Below are positions 24,185-32,841 of a stretch of 64,000 nucleotides of DNA, one piece after another. A program made the position numbers and the translations under genes. How positions within the stretch are numbered: the first letter of the stretch is position 1; the number at the start of each line of letters is the position of its first letter. The notes under the pieces were generated by a model, which was not told the DNA's origin, ran no database searches, and saw only the letters and a list, made by a program, of their open reading frames with translations. The stretch is from WVZH01 sp034430895 (GTDB lineage Bacteria; Chloroflexota; Anaerolineae; Anaerolineales; E44-bin32): assembly GCA_034430895.1 (NCBI GenBank), contig DAOUDW010000034.1:1-64000 (forward strand). Reading direction: 5' to 3'.

Positions 24185-24321
24185 GCGAAAGGTTCCTGCG
24201 GATGTTACGTCGTTTGCTCTCGCGTGAAAACCTGATTGCCCTCGTACTCTGCTTGATCATCATCGGCGTGGTCGTCCTCACGGCTGACCCATCCCCAATC
24301 TGGATTTATCAGGGGTTTTAA
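24181..24321 (+). CDS. DltX-like membrane microprotein (46 residues)
   Basis: GTG start overlapping the lipoprotein stop by 4 bases. The stop TAA shares one base with the next ATG (TAATG). The product has a basic N-terminus (FLRMLRRLLSRE), one membrane helix (LIALVLCLIIIGVVVLT) and the C-terminus PSPIWIYQGF. DltX proteins of dlt operons are 45-50 residues, have a single helix and end in a motif of the form F-I-Y-x-x-F. The WIYQGF end and the position next to the MBOAT gene match that. DltX is proposed to help D-alanyl transfer with DltB. The identification is inference from size, topology, motif and neighbourhood. Confidence 0.65.
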   Translation: MSERFLRMLRRLLSRENLIALVLCLIIIGVVVLTADPSPIWIYQGF

Positions 24322-25736
24322 TGACCCTGGCGCATATTTTTATCTTTGCACTCCTGAGTATTCTCGTCGGTCGACTGCCCGAAAATCGAACCCGGTCTTG
24401 GATTCTCTTCATCGCCAGTTTACTGGCAGTCTTCGCCTTGCAGCCGGAGACATCACTGCGCCAGTTTGATTTCTGGCTTCCTTTGGCGACGATCGCCTTG
24501 ACGGTTTTAACCTGGTTCGTCGTGCGTGAACGATCGCCGCTGGTATCCGAAGATCGTAATTCGTTGCTTGCGATCGTGGCTGTGATCCTGGCCATCAGCG
24601 TCGCGCGTATTCTTCCCCGACCAGTGATCACAGCGACTTATCCACCGCAAATCCAATTTGTACTCCTGGCGTTGATCCTCACGGCGGCGATCGTCACCGC
24701 AGTCGCTACCGTCCGGCAGGAGCGATCTGGGTTGATGCCGGCGACGATTGTTTTTATCGTGCTCTTGTTTGTCGTTTTGAAGAGCGAGCCGCTTCAGCTT
24801 GGGTTAAGCCGTAGGCTGCGCATCATTACCGGGCAATCACCCGAACTCGCCAGCCGAGTGGACCTCGTCTGGCTGGGCTTCTCCTACATCGCATTTCGCC
24901 TGATTCACACCTTGCGGGATTGTGCTGCGCGCCGGCTGCAGAGGGTGAGTTTGCGGGAGTATCTAACGTACGTTTTATTTTATCCCGCACTCACAGCCGG
25001 ACCGATCGATCGCCTTGAACGCTTCGTTGTTGACTTACGGCAGTTCCAGAGGTTGACGCCCGTGCGCTTCGCCCGCGGCGGGAAGCGGATTGCCATCGGA
25101 ATGTTGAAGAAATTTATCCTGGCGGATTCCCTGGCGATCCTGGCGCTGAATGAGGTCTCTGCTGTGCAAGTCGAATCGCGATTATGGCTTTGGCTGCTGC
25201 TATACGCTTTTGCCTTTCAGATCTACCTCGATTTCAGCGGGTATACGGATCTGGCGATTGGGATCGGCACTTGGGCGGGAATCGATTTGCCGGAAAACTT
25301 TGAACGCCCTTACCTGCAAGCCGACATCCGTGCTTTTTGGAACCGCTGGCACATCACTCTGACGGAGTGGTTTCGCTTCTACGTATTCAACCCACTCACA
25401 CGACGGCTGCGCACGACGCGCGTGAGACTCCCCGTGTGGGCCATCATCTGCCTGGGCCAATTTGTAACCATGATTTTGATCGGGATGTGGCACGGGATCG
25501 CCTGGCATTTCCTGCTTTGGGGTTTGTGGCATGGTGTTGGCTTGTTTCTCCACAATCGCTGGCAGTCTATATTCCAGAAGTACAGCCCGCGGGCGAGTGC
25601 GCTGCGGGACCATGCCGTATGGCGTGCGATTGGCGTTTTCTTCACCTATAACTATGTTGCACTGGGCTGGGTTTGGTTTGCCATTCCGGATGTGGATGCC
25701 GCTTTCGATGTACTGCGGAAATTGACGGGAATGTAA
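24321..25736 (+). CDS. MBOAT-family O-acyltransferase (DltB-like)
   Basis: A 471-residue polytopic protein with about 11 hydrophobic segments. The MBOAT signature is clear: YLDFSGYTDLAIGIG, ENFERPYLQADIRAFWNRWHITL (read in two parts) with His at about 343, then LIGMWHG and GLWHGVG with the likely catalytic His at about 403. MBOAT enzymes of this branch (DltB, AlgI, PatA) transfer acyl groups across the membrane to surface polymers. With a carrier protein and ligase in the same operon, the donor is probably an acyl thioester rather than acyl-CoA. Confidence 0.88.
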   Translation: MTLAHIFIFALLSILVGRLPENRTRSWILFIASLLAVFALQPETSLRQFDFWLPLATIALTVLTWFVVRERSPLVSEDRNSLLAIVAVILAISVARILPRPVITATYPPQIQFVLLALILTAAIVTAVATVRQERSGLMPATIVFIVLLFVVLKSEPLQLGLSRRLRIITGQSPELASRVDLVWLGFSYIAFRLIHTLRDCAARRLQRVSLREYLTYVLFYPALTAGPIDRLERFVVDLRQFQRLTPVRFARGGKRIAIGMLKKFILADSLAILALNEVSAVQVESRLWLWLLLYAFAFQIYLDFSGYTDLAIGIGTWAGIDLPENFERPYLQADIRAFWNRWHITLTEWFRFYVFNPLTRRLRTTRVRLPVWAIICLGQFVTMILIGMWHGIAWHFLLWGLWHGVGLFLHNRWQSIFQKYSPRASALRDHAVWRAIGVFFTYNYVALGWVWFAIPDVDAAFDVLRKLTGM

Positions 25737-25740
25737 GATC

Positions 25741-26883
25741 ATGGCACGTGATATCGACAGGGATGCATGGAGTTGGACGAGGATCACTCGCTTACTGGTT
25801 AAAACGGCGGTGTTGTTCATTGTTTTCAATCTGGTCTTCGCGTTCTTCGACATTTGGCCGCTGATTGGGAAACTCTCCGTCTACAATACCATCGTACCGG
25901 GGCGACCCCGCTTGCCCTATGGCAGCGATCCGGAGCGATCTTACAATCTCACCACATCCCAGTTGGACGTGATAATTGCATCCCACGAGATCGCTGGGGA
26001 AGTTAAAACCACCGACGAATACCGTATCCTGATTCTGGGTGATTCCTCGGTCTGGGGCTTTCTCCTGCAGCCCGGGGAGACGCTGCCGGCGCAGCTCGAT
26101 GCGGGCGCCTACCACATGGCCGACGGCCGGCGCATCCGGGTGTACAACTTCGGCTATCCGACGATGTCGCTGACCAAGGATCTGGTGCTGCTCTCGCGCG
26201 GTCTGGAATACGACCCCGATTTGGTCGTGTGGTTCTTCACGCTCGAATCGTTCTGGCGGGAGAATCAGATCGAAGCCCCGTTGATCCAATTCAATCCCGA
26301 CGCCACGCGTGATCTGATCGTTGAATTTCAGCTGGACCTGGATCCTGCAGATTCACGCTTTCAGCCCGCCACGTTCTGGCAGCGGACCATCATCGGCCGG
26401 CGGCGAGAACTGGCCAATGCTATCCGCCTGCAATGCTATGGAGTGATGTGGGCTTCGACAGGTTTGGATCGCCACATTGTGATTCCTGAGGATCGAAACG
26501 ACCGCGAATTGCCGAATGGTCTTGACTTTCACGGGCTGCAGCCAGACGAACTGGAAGAAAAACAGCTGGCCTTCGACGTGCTCACTGCCGGCGTCGAACT
26601 TGCTGGTGAGGTGCCGGTTGTGTTGATCAATGAGCCCATTTACATCCATGCCAGGGAGGGCAGCGATCTCTTTTACAACGCCGTCTATCCGCGCTGGGCT
26701 TATGATACCTATCGTGAGTGGCTGCGGGTGAGGTCTGAGGAGGAATCTTGGAGATTACTGGACTTGTGGGATTGGCTTCCAGCGGATTCCTTCGCGGACA
26801 GCGGGGTGCACTACGGTGCCGAAGCAGCGAGTGCTCTGGCGTCGTTCCTGGCGGAATCAATGTGGGAAACCATTGATGATTGA
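25741..26883 (+). CDS. Membrane-anchored SGNH hydrolase-like protein (DltD-like)
   Basis: One N-terminal membrane helix (about 21-42) tethers an extracellular SGNH domain. Block I is ILGDSSVWG with Ser102 as nucleophile candidate, and the C-terminal block DSGVHYG offers Asp353 and His357. DltD has the same architecture: one N-terminal helix and a Ser-Asp-His SGNH domain working with the MBOAT enzyme on the outer face. It could finish acyl transfer or hydrolyse the acyl intermediate. It starts 4 bases after the MBOAT stop, consistent with an operon. Confidence 0.82.
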   Translation: MARDIDRDAWSWTRITRLLVKTAVLFIVFNLVFAFFDIWPLIGKLSVYNTIVPGRPRLPYGSDPERSYNLTTSQLDVIIASHEIAGEVKTTDEYRILILGDSSVWGFLLQPGETLPAQLDAGAYHMADGRRIRVYNFGYPTMSLTKDLVLLSRGLEYDPDLVVWFFTLESFWRENQIEAPLIQFNPDATRDLIVEFQLDLDPADSRFQPATFWQRTIIGRRRELANAIRLQCYGVMWASTGLDRHIVIPEDRNDRELPNGLDFHGLQPDELEEKQLAFDVLTAGVELAGEVPVVLINEPIYIHAREGSDLFYNAVYPRWAYDTYREWLRVRSEEESWRLLDLWDWLPADSFADSGVHYGAEAASALASFLAESMWETIDD

Positions 26884-26984
26884 TTGTACGCGTTTATGGT
26901 TGTATACATACTCGGTCTGCAACTTGCATCTTTCGAAAACAGAATCATAATCATAATAGTATGCTCATTGGTAAGAGCAGGGTG

Positions 26985-28106
26985 ATGATGCGCCGGAAGA
27001 TCGCTTCGAGTGAGAATCCACACGAGTGCCCGGATTTGCGGGGCGGTTTGGATTCCAGGGGCCGATTTCAGAACCCCAGGACGGCACTGACCTTCTTCGT
27101 GCTTGGCGGGGTGCTTTTTGGCGCTGTGCTTTCCGGCTGTGATGTGATTGTCGATGCGTCCTACGCCAGTCCTTACGACGGCAAGTTGTATCCCACCGAT
27201 ACTCAGGAAGCGCCGGATGCTTCGTCTACGAACTCCGGTGATGGGTATTCGAATCCCGACACAGGAGGGGAGTCGATTTCCTACCATCAACTCGTGACCA
27301 TCGGGGTGCTCTACGCGGTCGAACACCGTCCACCGGATGAGCCCATACCGCAGCTTGCGCCAGGGGAGTGGATGGAACTGCCCATCGTTCCCACAGTGAG
27401 TTCGACGACACGTAGAATCTACCAGCAGGGATTGCGTCGCGGCAACGATCCACATGCTTTCTCGAAGGTGGGCGATTGTCAGAATGTCGCCTCACTTTTC
27501 CTGGGCGTCTTTAACGATCCAAGTGCCTATAGCATGCGTTCGGAGGACATCGGTTTGCATGCGACCATCGATTGGTACGCCAGCTCGTTCGCTCGGGAGA
27601 GCTTGGCTGTACGGGGAGGGTTCAACGCCGCTTCCGTCCTTTCGCCGGTCTGGGCGGATGTCGATGCCTGCGAGAAAAACGAAAGCCCGCTGGAATGCGA
27701 ACTGCGAGTCCATAAGCCCAGCATCGCCATCATCAATCTGGAAACCTGGTGGGAGAAGTCGACCGAGAGCTATGAGCTGTACCTGCGTACGATTATCGAA
27801 ACCACGATCTCCTACGGTGTGGTACCGATCCTCTCAACGAAGGCCGACAACCTGGAAGGCGATAACAGCATCAACGCTACCATCGCCAACCTGGCCGTCG
27901 AATACGATATCCCGCTTTGGAATTTCTGGCGTGTTGTGCAGTCCTTACCCTGCGGAGGGTTACAGGACGATGGTTTCCACCTGACCTATGCGCAGAATTT
28001 CTTCGACGATCCCGAGCGCATGAAAACCGCCTGGCCCTGGCGTAATTTGACCGCCCTGCAGACCCTCGACTCCGTGCGCAGGGGTTTAAGGACGGCGAAC
28101 CCATGA
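26985..28106 (+). CDS. SGNH-like lipoprotein with Cys at the nucleophile position
   Basis: The N-terminus is basic and then hydrophobic (FFVLGGVLFGAVLSGC), a lipoprotein signal with a long leading region. The domain after the linker has SGNH-like blocks: KVGDCQNV, where the nucleophile position is Cys165 instead of Ser; IAIINLETWWE in the block III position; and DDGFHLT with Asp329 and His332 as the Asp/His pair. The start is uncertain because ATG codons occur at 26880, 26961, 26985 and 26988; AGGG sits before the last two. It probably works alongside the DltD-like protein, perhaps as a second transferase or as a non-catalytic binder. Confidence 0.65.
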   Translation: MMRRKIASSENPHECPDLRGGLDSRGRFQNPRTALTFFVLGGVLFGAVLSGCDVIVDASYASPYDGKLYPTDTQEAPDASSTNSGDGYSNPDTGGESISYHQLVTIGVLYAVEHRPPDEPIPQLAPGEWMELPIVPTVSSTTRRIYQQGLRRGNDPHAFSKVGDCQNVASLFLGVFNDPSAYSMRSEDIGLHATIDWYASSFARESLAVRGGFNAASVLSPVWADVDACEKNESPLECELRVHKPSIAIINLETWWEKSTESYELYLRTIIETTISYGVVPILSTKADNLEGDNSINATIANLAVEYDIPLWNFWRVVQSLPCGGLQDDGFHLTYAQNFFDDPERMKTAWPWRNLTALQTLDSVRRGLRTANP

Positions 28107-28142
28107 ATAGAAATTCAGGCGTTCACTGCCGTATGATTTAAC

Positions 28143-28421
28143 GTGACTCAAGCTTCCGAATTTCGCTCCCGAATTCAAAACGAGATCGCAGACTATATCT
28201 CGCAGGAAATCCTGCGGGATGCGACGCGCAAAGTGAGTTTTGAAGAGCCGTTGATCAGCAGTGGTTTGATCGATTCGTTTCATCTGGTCGATCTGGCTTT
28301 GTTCGTCGAAAAAACCTTTACCGTACGCATCGACGATACAGAGTTGCGCGCTTCGGTGTTCGACACGGTGCAGGCGCTGACGGACCTGATCCTGGAACGG
28401 ATGCAGGGGAAAGCCGGATGA
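28143..28421 (+). CDS. Acyl carrier protein (DltC-like)
   Basis: A 92-residue carrier protein with GTG start. The phosphopantetheine attachment site is GLIDSFHLVDL with Ser45. Helix-loop spacing and the acidic character fit ACP or DltC folds. The ligase gene starts 4 bases before its stop (ATGA overlap), so carrier and ligase are made together. It would present the activated acyl group to the MBOAT enzyme. It is distinct from the housekeeping fatty-acid ACP, judging by context alone; no fab genes are near. Confidence 0.88.
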   Translation: MTQASEFRSRIQNEIADYISQEILRDATRKVSFEEPLISSGLIDSFHLVDLALFVEKTFTVRIDDTELRASVFDTVQALTDLILERMQGKAG

Positions 28422-30133
28422 CCACGCTCGTCGAGCGCCTCGGAGAGCATTACCGGCAGACACCGGAGCGCGTGGCGATTCACTGCCTGACAGGCGACTC
28501 GGTGGAGGCGATCATGTATCGATCTCTGCTCGACAGCGCCGCAAGCGCAGCGCGGGATTTAATCGCTTTAGGTGTTCAGGCGGGCGATGTTGTCATCATC
28601 ATCCAACCGCATGGATGCGATTTAATCACCGGTTTTTTCGGCGCATTGCTGTGCGGCGCCGTGCCCTCGATCTTGGCTTTCCCTTCAGAAAAGCTCGACC
28701 CACAGCGCTATGCCCGATCTCTGGCGGCTCTGATGGACGTCACACGGCCGACTGCGTTGATCACAAACAAGCGGTTCGAGGGCGAAGTGCATGATGTACT
28801 GTCGGAAAGTGGATCGTCGCTGCGGATCCTGATATCGGAGGCGTTCAGTGCAGGGCAACAGCATGATTTCATGTCTCTGCCGGGTGTGGATCTTTCGCCG
28901 GATGATGTGGCTTTGCTGCAGCATTCTTCGGGCACCACGGGACTGCAAAAAGGGGTGGCCCTCTCGCATTTCTCGATCCTGACGCACGTTGAGCGTTATG
29001 CGGAAAAGGTTCAGATGGATGTGCAGGATGTTGTTGTCAGCTGGCTCCCGTTGTATCACGACATGGGTTTGATCGCCGGATTCCTCATGCCTGTGCTCCT
29101 TGGCGCAACACTGGTCCTCATGTCGCCGCTGGAGTGGGTGCGGGCGCCGTATCGACTGATGCAGGCCGTTTCCCATTACGGCGGTACGTACTCCTGGCTG
29201 CCTAACTTCGCTTTCAATTTTTGCGCCCAAAAGATCCGCGATCGGGATCTGCAGGGAGTCGATCTCTCCAGCTGGCGTGCGGTGATCAACTGTTCCGAAC
29301 CCATGCGCCTGGAGAGCCATGCGCAGTTCATCAAGCGATTCGCGCCCTACGGATTGCGCGAAGAAGCGTTGGGGAGCTGCTACGCCATGGCGGAGAATGT
29401 CTTCGCTGTCACACAGAGCACGATCGCTGCGCCGGTTAAAGTCGACAGGATCGATCGTCGGGCGTTTCATGAGGAACAGCTCGCGAAACCTGCCAACATG
29501 GGGACAGGATCGATCGCCGTCCTCTCCGCGGGGAGGCCGCTTCCAAAGACACAGATCCGCATCATCGACGAAACACTGAACGAAGTTCCGGAGCGCGTCG
29601 TGGGGGAGATTGCATTAAAAAGCGAGACACTCATGACGGCTTACTACCGACGCGATGAACTAACTGAAGATACATTCCACGACGGTTGGTATCTGAGCGG
29701 CGATCTGGGATATCTTGCGAATGGAGAACTGTACATCACCGGCCGCAAGAAGGAAATCATCATCGTCGGCGGTAAGAACATCTATCCCCAGGACCTGGAA
29801 GCGATCGCCGGTGAAGTCGATGGTATTCACCCTGGTCGGACGGTAGCTTTCGGCCTGTTCAACGAACAGCTTGGCACGGAGGATGTGATCGTTGTGGCCG
29901 AAGAGGATATCGAAGATCCGCAAGCGAGAGAACGCTTGTCGGAAGCCGTGCGGCAGATGATCAACCACGGCTCAGATGTTGCCGTACGCCACGTGCGGGT
30001 CGTACCGCGCGGTTGGGTGATAAAAACCAGCAGTGGAAAACTGGGGCGCGACGCCAATCGTCAGAAGTACATCAATACGTTCTTGATGGAAAGAGAGGGG
30101 TCTTACACAATCGAGGAGGACGCTGGTGCCTGA
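28418..30133 (+). CDS. Acyl-AMP ligase (FAAL-like), loads the carrier protein
   Basis: A 571-residue ANL-superfamily enzyme. ATP-binding loop HSSGTTGLQKGV (about 170-181), VSWLPLYHDMGL, MSPLEWVRAPYRLM, CYAMAENVF, and near the C-terminus SGDLGYL, ITGRKKEIIIVGGKN, IYPQDLE and SGKLGR with the catalytic Lys. The YHDMGL and NIYPQDLE phrases are typical of fatty-acyl-AMP ligases that load ACPs, not of DltA, which activates D-alanine. The substrate is therefore probably a fatty or other carboxylic acid. Its end overlaps rsmA by 8 bases. Confidence 0.82.
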   Translation: MTTLVERLGEHYRQTPERVAIHCLTGDSVEAIMYRSLLDSAASAARDLIALGVQAGDVVIIIQPHGCDLITGFFGALLCGAVPSILAFPSEKLDPQRYARSLAALMDVTRPTALITNKRFEGEVHDVLSESGSSLRILISEAFSAGQQHDFMSLPGVDLSPDDVALLQHSSGTTGLQKGVALSHFSILTHVERYAEKVQMDVQDVVVSWLPLYHDMGLIAGFLMPVLLGATLVLMSPLEWVRAPYRLMQAVSHYGGTYSWLPNFAFNFCAQKIRDRDLQGVDLSSWRAVINCSEPMRLESHAQFIKRFAPYGLREEALGSCYAMAENVFAVTQSTIAAPVKVDRIDRRAFHEEQLAKPANMGTGSIAVLSAGRPLPKTQIRIIDETLNEVPERVVGEIALKSETLMTAYYRRDELTEDTFHDGWYLSGDLGYLANGELYITGRKKEIIIVGGKNIYPQDLEAIAGEVDGIHPGRTVAFGLFNEQLGTEDVIVVAEEDIEDPQARERLSEAVRQMINHGSDVAVRHVRVVPRGWVIKTSSGKLGRDANRQKYINTFLMEREGSYTIEEDAGA

Positions 30134-30977
30134 AGGTAATTTCACGCTTGACGCACGGGCGCTGCTCCGCAGATTCGGCATCCGGCCCAAAAAGAAGCTG
30201 GGCCAGAATTTCATGGTCGATTCCCGCGCCTTGCAGAAAGTAATCGCTGCCGCAGAACTCACCGGTGAGGAAACCGTGTTGGAGATCGGTGCCGGCGTGG
30301 GCACCCTGACTGCGAGATTGTCCGATCGCTGCGTACGGGTAGTTGCCGTGGAAATCGACGAGCGTTTGATTCCGGTGTTGGAATACGCCTTCTCCGCGAA
30401 GACGAATGTCGAGATCGTTTCAGGGGATATCTTGGAGCTGGACCTGGCGAAAATTCTGGAGGGTGATCCCTATACCGTGGTCGCCAACATTCCCTACTAC
30501 ATTACCTCAGCGCTGATTCGACGTCTGATGGAAGCTGGGCGCCGGCCGGATGGCTTGATACTCACCATTCAGAAAGAAGTCGCCGAACGTATCGTCGCAG
30601 GCCCGGGGGAGATGAGTCTCCTGGCCTTGAGCGTGCAGGTGTATGGGGAGCCGGAATTGTGCGGGCGTATCCCGGCGAGGGCCTTCTATCCGCAGCCCAA
30701 TGTCGATTCGGCGGTGCTGCGTATCACGAGCTATTCCACACCGCGTGTACCACAGGCGTTGATCGAGCCACTCTTCATGCTGGCGCGGGCCGGCTTCGGC
30801 CAGAAACGCAAACAAATCCACAACGCCCTGACGAAGAACCTGGAAAAGCCGAAGGATGTGGTACTCGATTGGCTGCGTGCGGCGAACGTGCGTCCGGAAC
30901 AGCGTGCGCAAGAATTGAGTATCGAGCATTGGATTGCTTTGTCGCAGGTGATGGTCACCGGGGAAGATCGGTTATAG
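30126..30977 (+). CDS. rsmA: 16S rRNA dimethyladenosine transferase
   Basis: The KsgA/RsmA methyltransferase dimethylates two adjacent adenines in helix 45 of 16S rRNA. Visible motifs: PKKKLGQNFMVD, the SAM loop VLEIGAGVGTLT, VEIDERLIP and the adenine-binding NIPYYIT. GTG start with GAGGAGG 7 bases upstream. 283 residues is normal. It is the last gene of the run that begins at the YabE-like gene. In Bacillus the yabE-rnmV-ksgA order is conserved, so the acylation genes look inserted in that neighbourhood. Confidence 0.95.
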   Translation: MPEGNFTLDARALLRRFGIRPKKKLGQNFMVDSRALQKVIAAAELTGEETVLEIGAGVGTLTARLSDRCVRVVAVEIDERLIPVLEYAFSAKTNVEIVSGDILELDLAKILEGDPYTVVANIPYYITSALIRRLMEAGRRPDGLILTIQKEVAERIVAGPGEMSLLALSVQVYGEPELCGRIPARAFYPQPNVDSAVLRITSYSTPRVPQALIEPLFMLARAGFGQKRKQIHNALTKNLEKPKDVVLDWLRAANVRPEQRAQELSIEHWIALSQVMVTGEDRL

Positions 30978-31089
30978 CAAGAGCTTCATTATTTCCTTAA
31001 CAAACTTCCAACAACGTAATATTATCAACTGCATGAAGGGGGTATTCGATTTGATTCTACAGTGTTATACAATGGGAAAGGAGAAATCG

Positions 31090-31680
31090 ATGACTTACGC
31101 ACAGGTTATTCTTGGCGCTATTGTTGCAATCTTTATGGTCTCGTTTGTTGCGAGTATGGTGGTTATGCGTCGACGAGGGCATGACCAGAAAGGAGAAATT
31201 GGTGAACATGCTGTAGGAGCTACCATTACCTCCGGTGCCTCATTGTTATGGTTGACAGTCGCGCTTGTCTACATCATTGATGCCCGCAGTGTAACCTGGT
31301 TCGGGCGTATCACCTTGCTGGATTATGACGTGGTCAAGGGCATAGGTATCGCAGTGAGTGTTGCCGGTTTGCTGGTGGGTATCGTTGGTCAGATCACGAT
31401 GGGGGAATCGTTTCGCCTCGCCTTTCCCAGTGAGAAGACAAAGTTGGTTACCCGTGGGATCTTTAATTATATTCGTAATCCTTGTGCCCTGGGGGCCATT
31501 TTCCTGGCACTGGGCACGGTTCTCGTCGCACCCAGCTGGCTGGCTGTTCTCGCCCTGGTGGTCAATGTTATTGGCTACGAGATGAAGATCCGGGCCGAGG
31601 AGGCATATCTGCGAGAGGCGCATGGGGCTGCGTACGAAGCATACTGTCAGAAAGTGGGACGTTATTTACCTCGGTTATAA
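31090..31680 (+). CDS. Isoprenylcysteine carboxyl methyltransferase-family membrane protein
   Basis: A 196-residue protein with about five membrane segments. The C-terminal half has the ICMT/PEMT pattern: TRGIFNYIRNPCALG, then RAEEAYLREAHGAAYEAYCQ with closing RYLP, which binds SAM in these families. The methyl acceptor is unknown (lipid or small molecule). AAGGAG lies 7 bases before the ATG at 31090, so the longer frame from 31033 is rejected. A stand-alone gene between rsmA and the convergent serine hydrolase. Confidence 0.85.
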   Translation: MTYAQVILGAIVAIFMVSFVASMVVMRRRGHDQKGEIGEHAVGATITSGASLLWLTVALVYIIDARSVTWFGRITLLDYDVVKGIGIAVSVAGLLVGIVGQITMGESFRLAFPSEKTKLVTRGIFNYIRNPCALGAIFLALGTVLVAPSWLAVLALVVNVIGYEMKIRAEEAYLREAHGAAYEAYCQKVGRYLPRL

Positions 31681-31738
31681 GAAGAGCAGGGAGAAGAGTT
31701 GATCCAAGTCGACTTCTAATTTTCAAAGGATCATCTCG

Positions 31739-32821
31739 TTACTGTACTCGCGCGATAAGTGCTTCACAGATACGGTGCTGGGCGCGATGCACGGAAATGC
31801 CATATCCGTTCATCATCAAGGTTACACCGAGATCGCGCTCGGGGTAGATACGGGTCTCGGTGGTAAAACCGGCTCCGCTGCCTTCGTGGCTGTAGAAGCG
31901 GCATGCATTGCTCTCCCCAATTTTCCACCCCAGTCCAGTTCCAACTTTGGCCGCAAACCCGGCTTGTCCTTTGGCGATCAGCTTGCGCATATGGCGGGCG
32001 GATTCGGGCTGCAGGATGCCCTGCCCGTCATTAAGGTGGGAGATGACGAACGGGGCAAATCCAACCGCCGATCCCACCAGCCCGCCGATGGGGAGCGTGT
32101 CAAGATCGTAGGCCTTCAAGGCTACCAGTCGACCCACTCGCTTGCCGATCGCTACGCGTGCCAGCTCCGGCATGGCCAAACGAAGGATGAGAAGCATGGG
32201 ATTCCACCGACTGAGATAACCGGTGGCCATGTCCGTTTTCATTGCTGTGGTGTAGGTAAAAGCCGCCTGCACACCCAGCGGTTGGAGTATATGCTCACGA
32301 ATGAAACCGGCATAGGATTTCCCGGAGAGGCGCTCGATGACGCAGCCCAGAATGACATAATTAACATTGCGGTATTGCACTTTTTTCCCGGGCTTCTTTT
32401 GTGGTTTCAGCTTAAACCGCGCGAGTACTTCCGAAGTGTTGGGAGCAGGCAGACCTGCCTCGCGTGCTGCTAGTACCGCAGGAATGGTATCTGCAAACCC
32501 GGAAGTATGGCTCAGCAGATGCCGGATCGTAATCGAGTCAAGCGCTGCCGAGCGATACTCCTGCAAGATCTGCGTGAAGGGCGTTTCAAGCCGTAATTTG
32601 CCCGACTCGATCAATTGCATGATCGCCGTGGCGGTATATAGCTTGGTCGGGGAGAAAAGATGGTAGGCTGTTTTTGATGTGGCCGGACGAGCCTGAGCGA
32701 CATCCGCAAGTCCAACGCCACCTGAATTAAGCATCCCATTGCGGTTCACAACGGCATAGGAGCAGCCGGGAACCCCAAGTCCTTGCAGTTCTCGTTCAAT
32801 CATTGGCTTCAAATCTGGCAT
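31739..32821 (-). CDS. Serine hydrolase of the beta-lactamase (class C-like) family
   Basis: The catalytic SxxK motif is SPTK (Ser57, Lys60), the second motif is YRNVNY (about 146), and SHEGSGAGF near residue 318 stands at the third, HxG-like, position. 360 residues with no signal peptide. Members cut peptides or esters; the substrate here is unknown. It starts 20 bases after the PadR regulator stop, so the regulator probably controls it. Its family relatives are often esterases, not antibiotic-resistance enzymes. Confidence 0.8.
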   Translation of the reverse strand: MPDLKPMIERELQGLGVPGCSYAVVNRNGMLNSGGVGLADVAQARPATSKTAYHLFSPTKLYTATAIMQLIESGKLRLETPFTQILQEYRSAALDSITIRHLLSHTSGFADTIPAVLAAREAGLPAPNTSEVLARFKLKPQKKPGKKVQYRNVNYVILGCVIERLSGKSYAGFIREHILQPLGVQAAFTYTTAMKTDMATGYLSRWNPMLLILRLAMPELARVAIGKRVGRLVALKAYDLDTLPIGGLVGSAVGFAPFVISHLNDGQGILQPESARHMRKLIAKGQAGFAAKVGTGLGWKIGESNACRFYSHEGSGAGFTTETRIYPERDLGVTLMMNGYGISVHRAQHRICEALIARVQ

Positions 32822-32841
32822 CTTAATGATGTATTCTTTCC

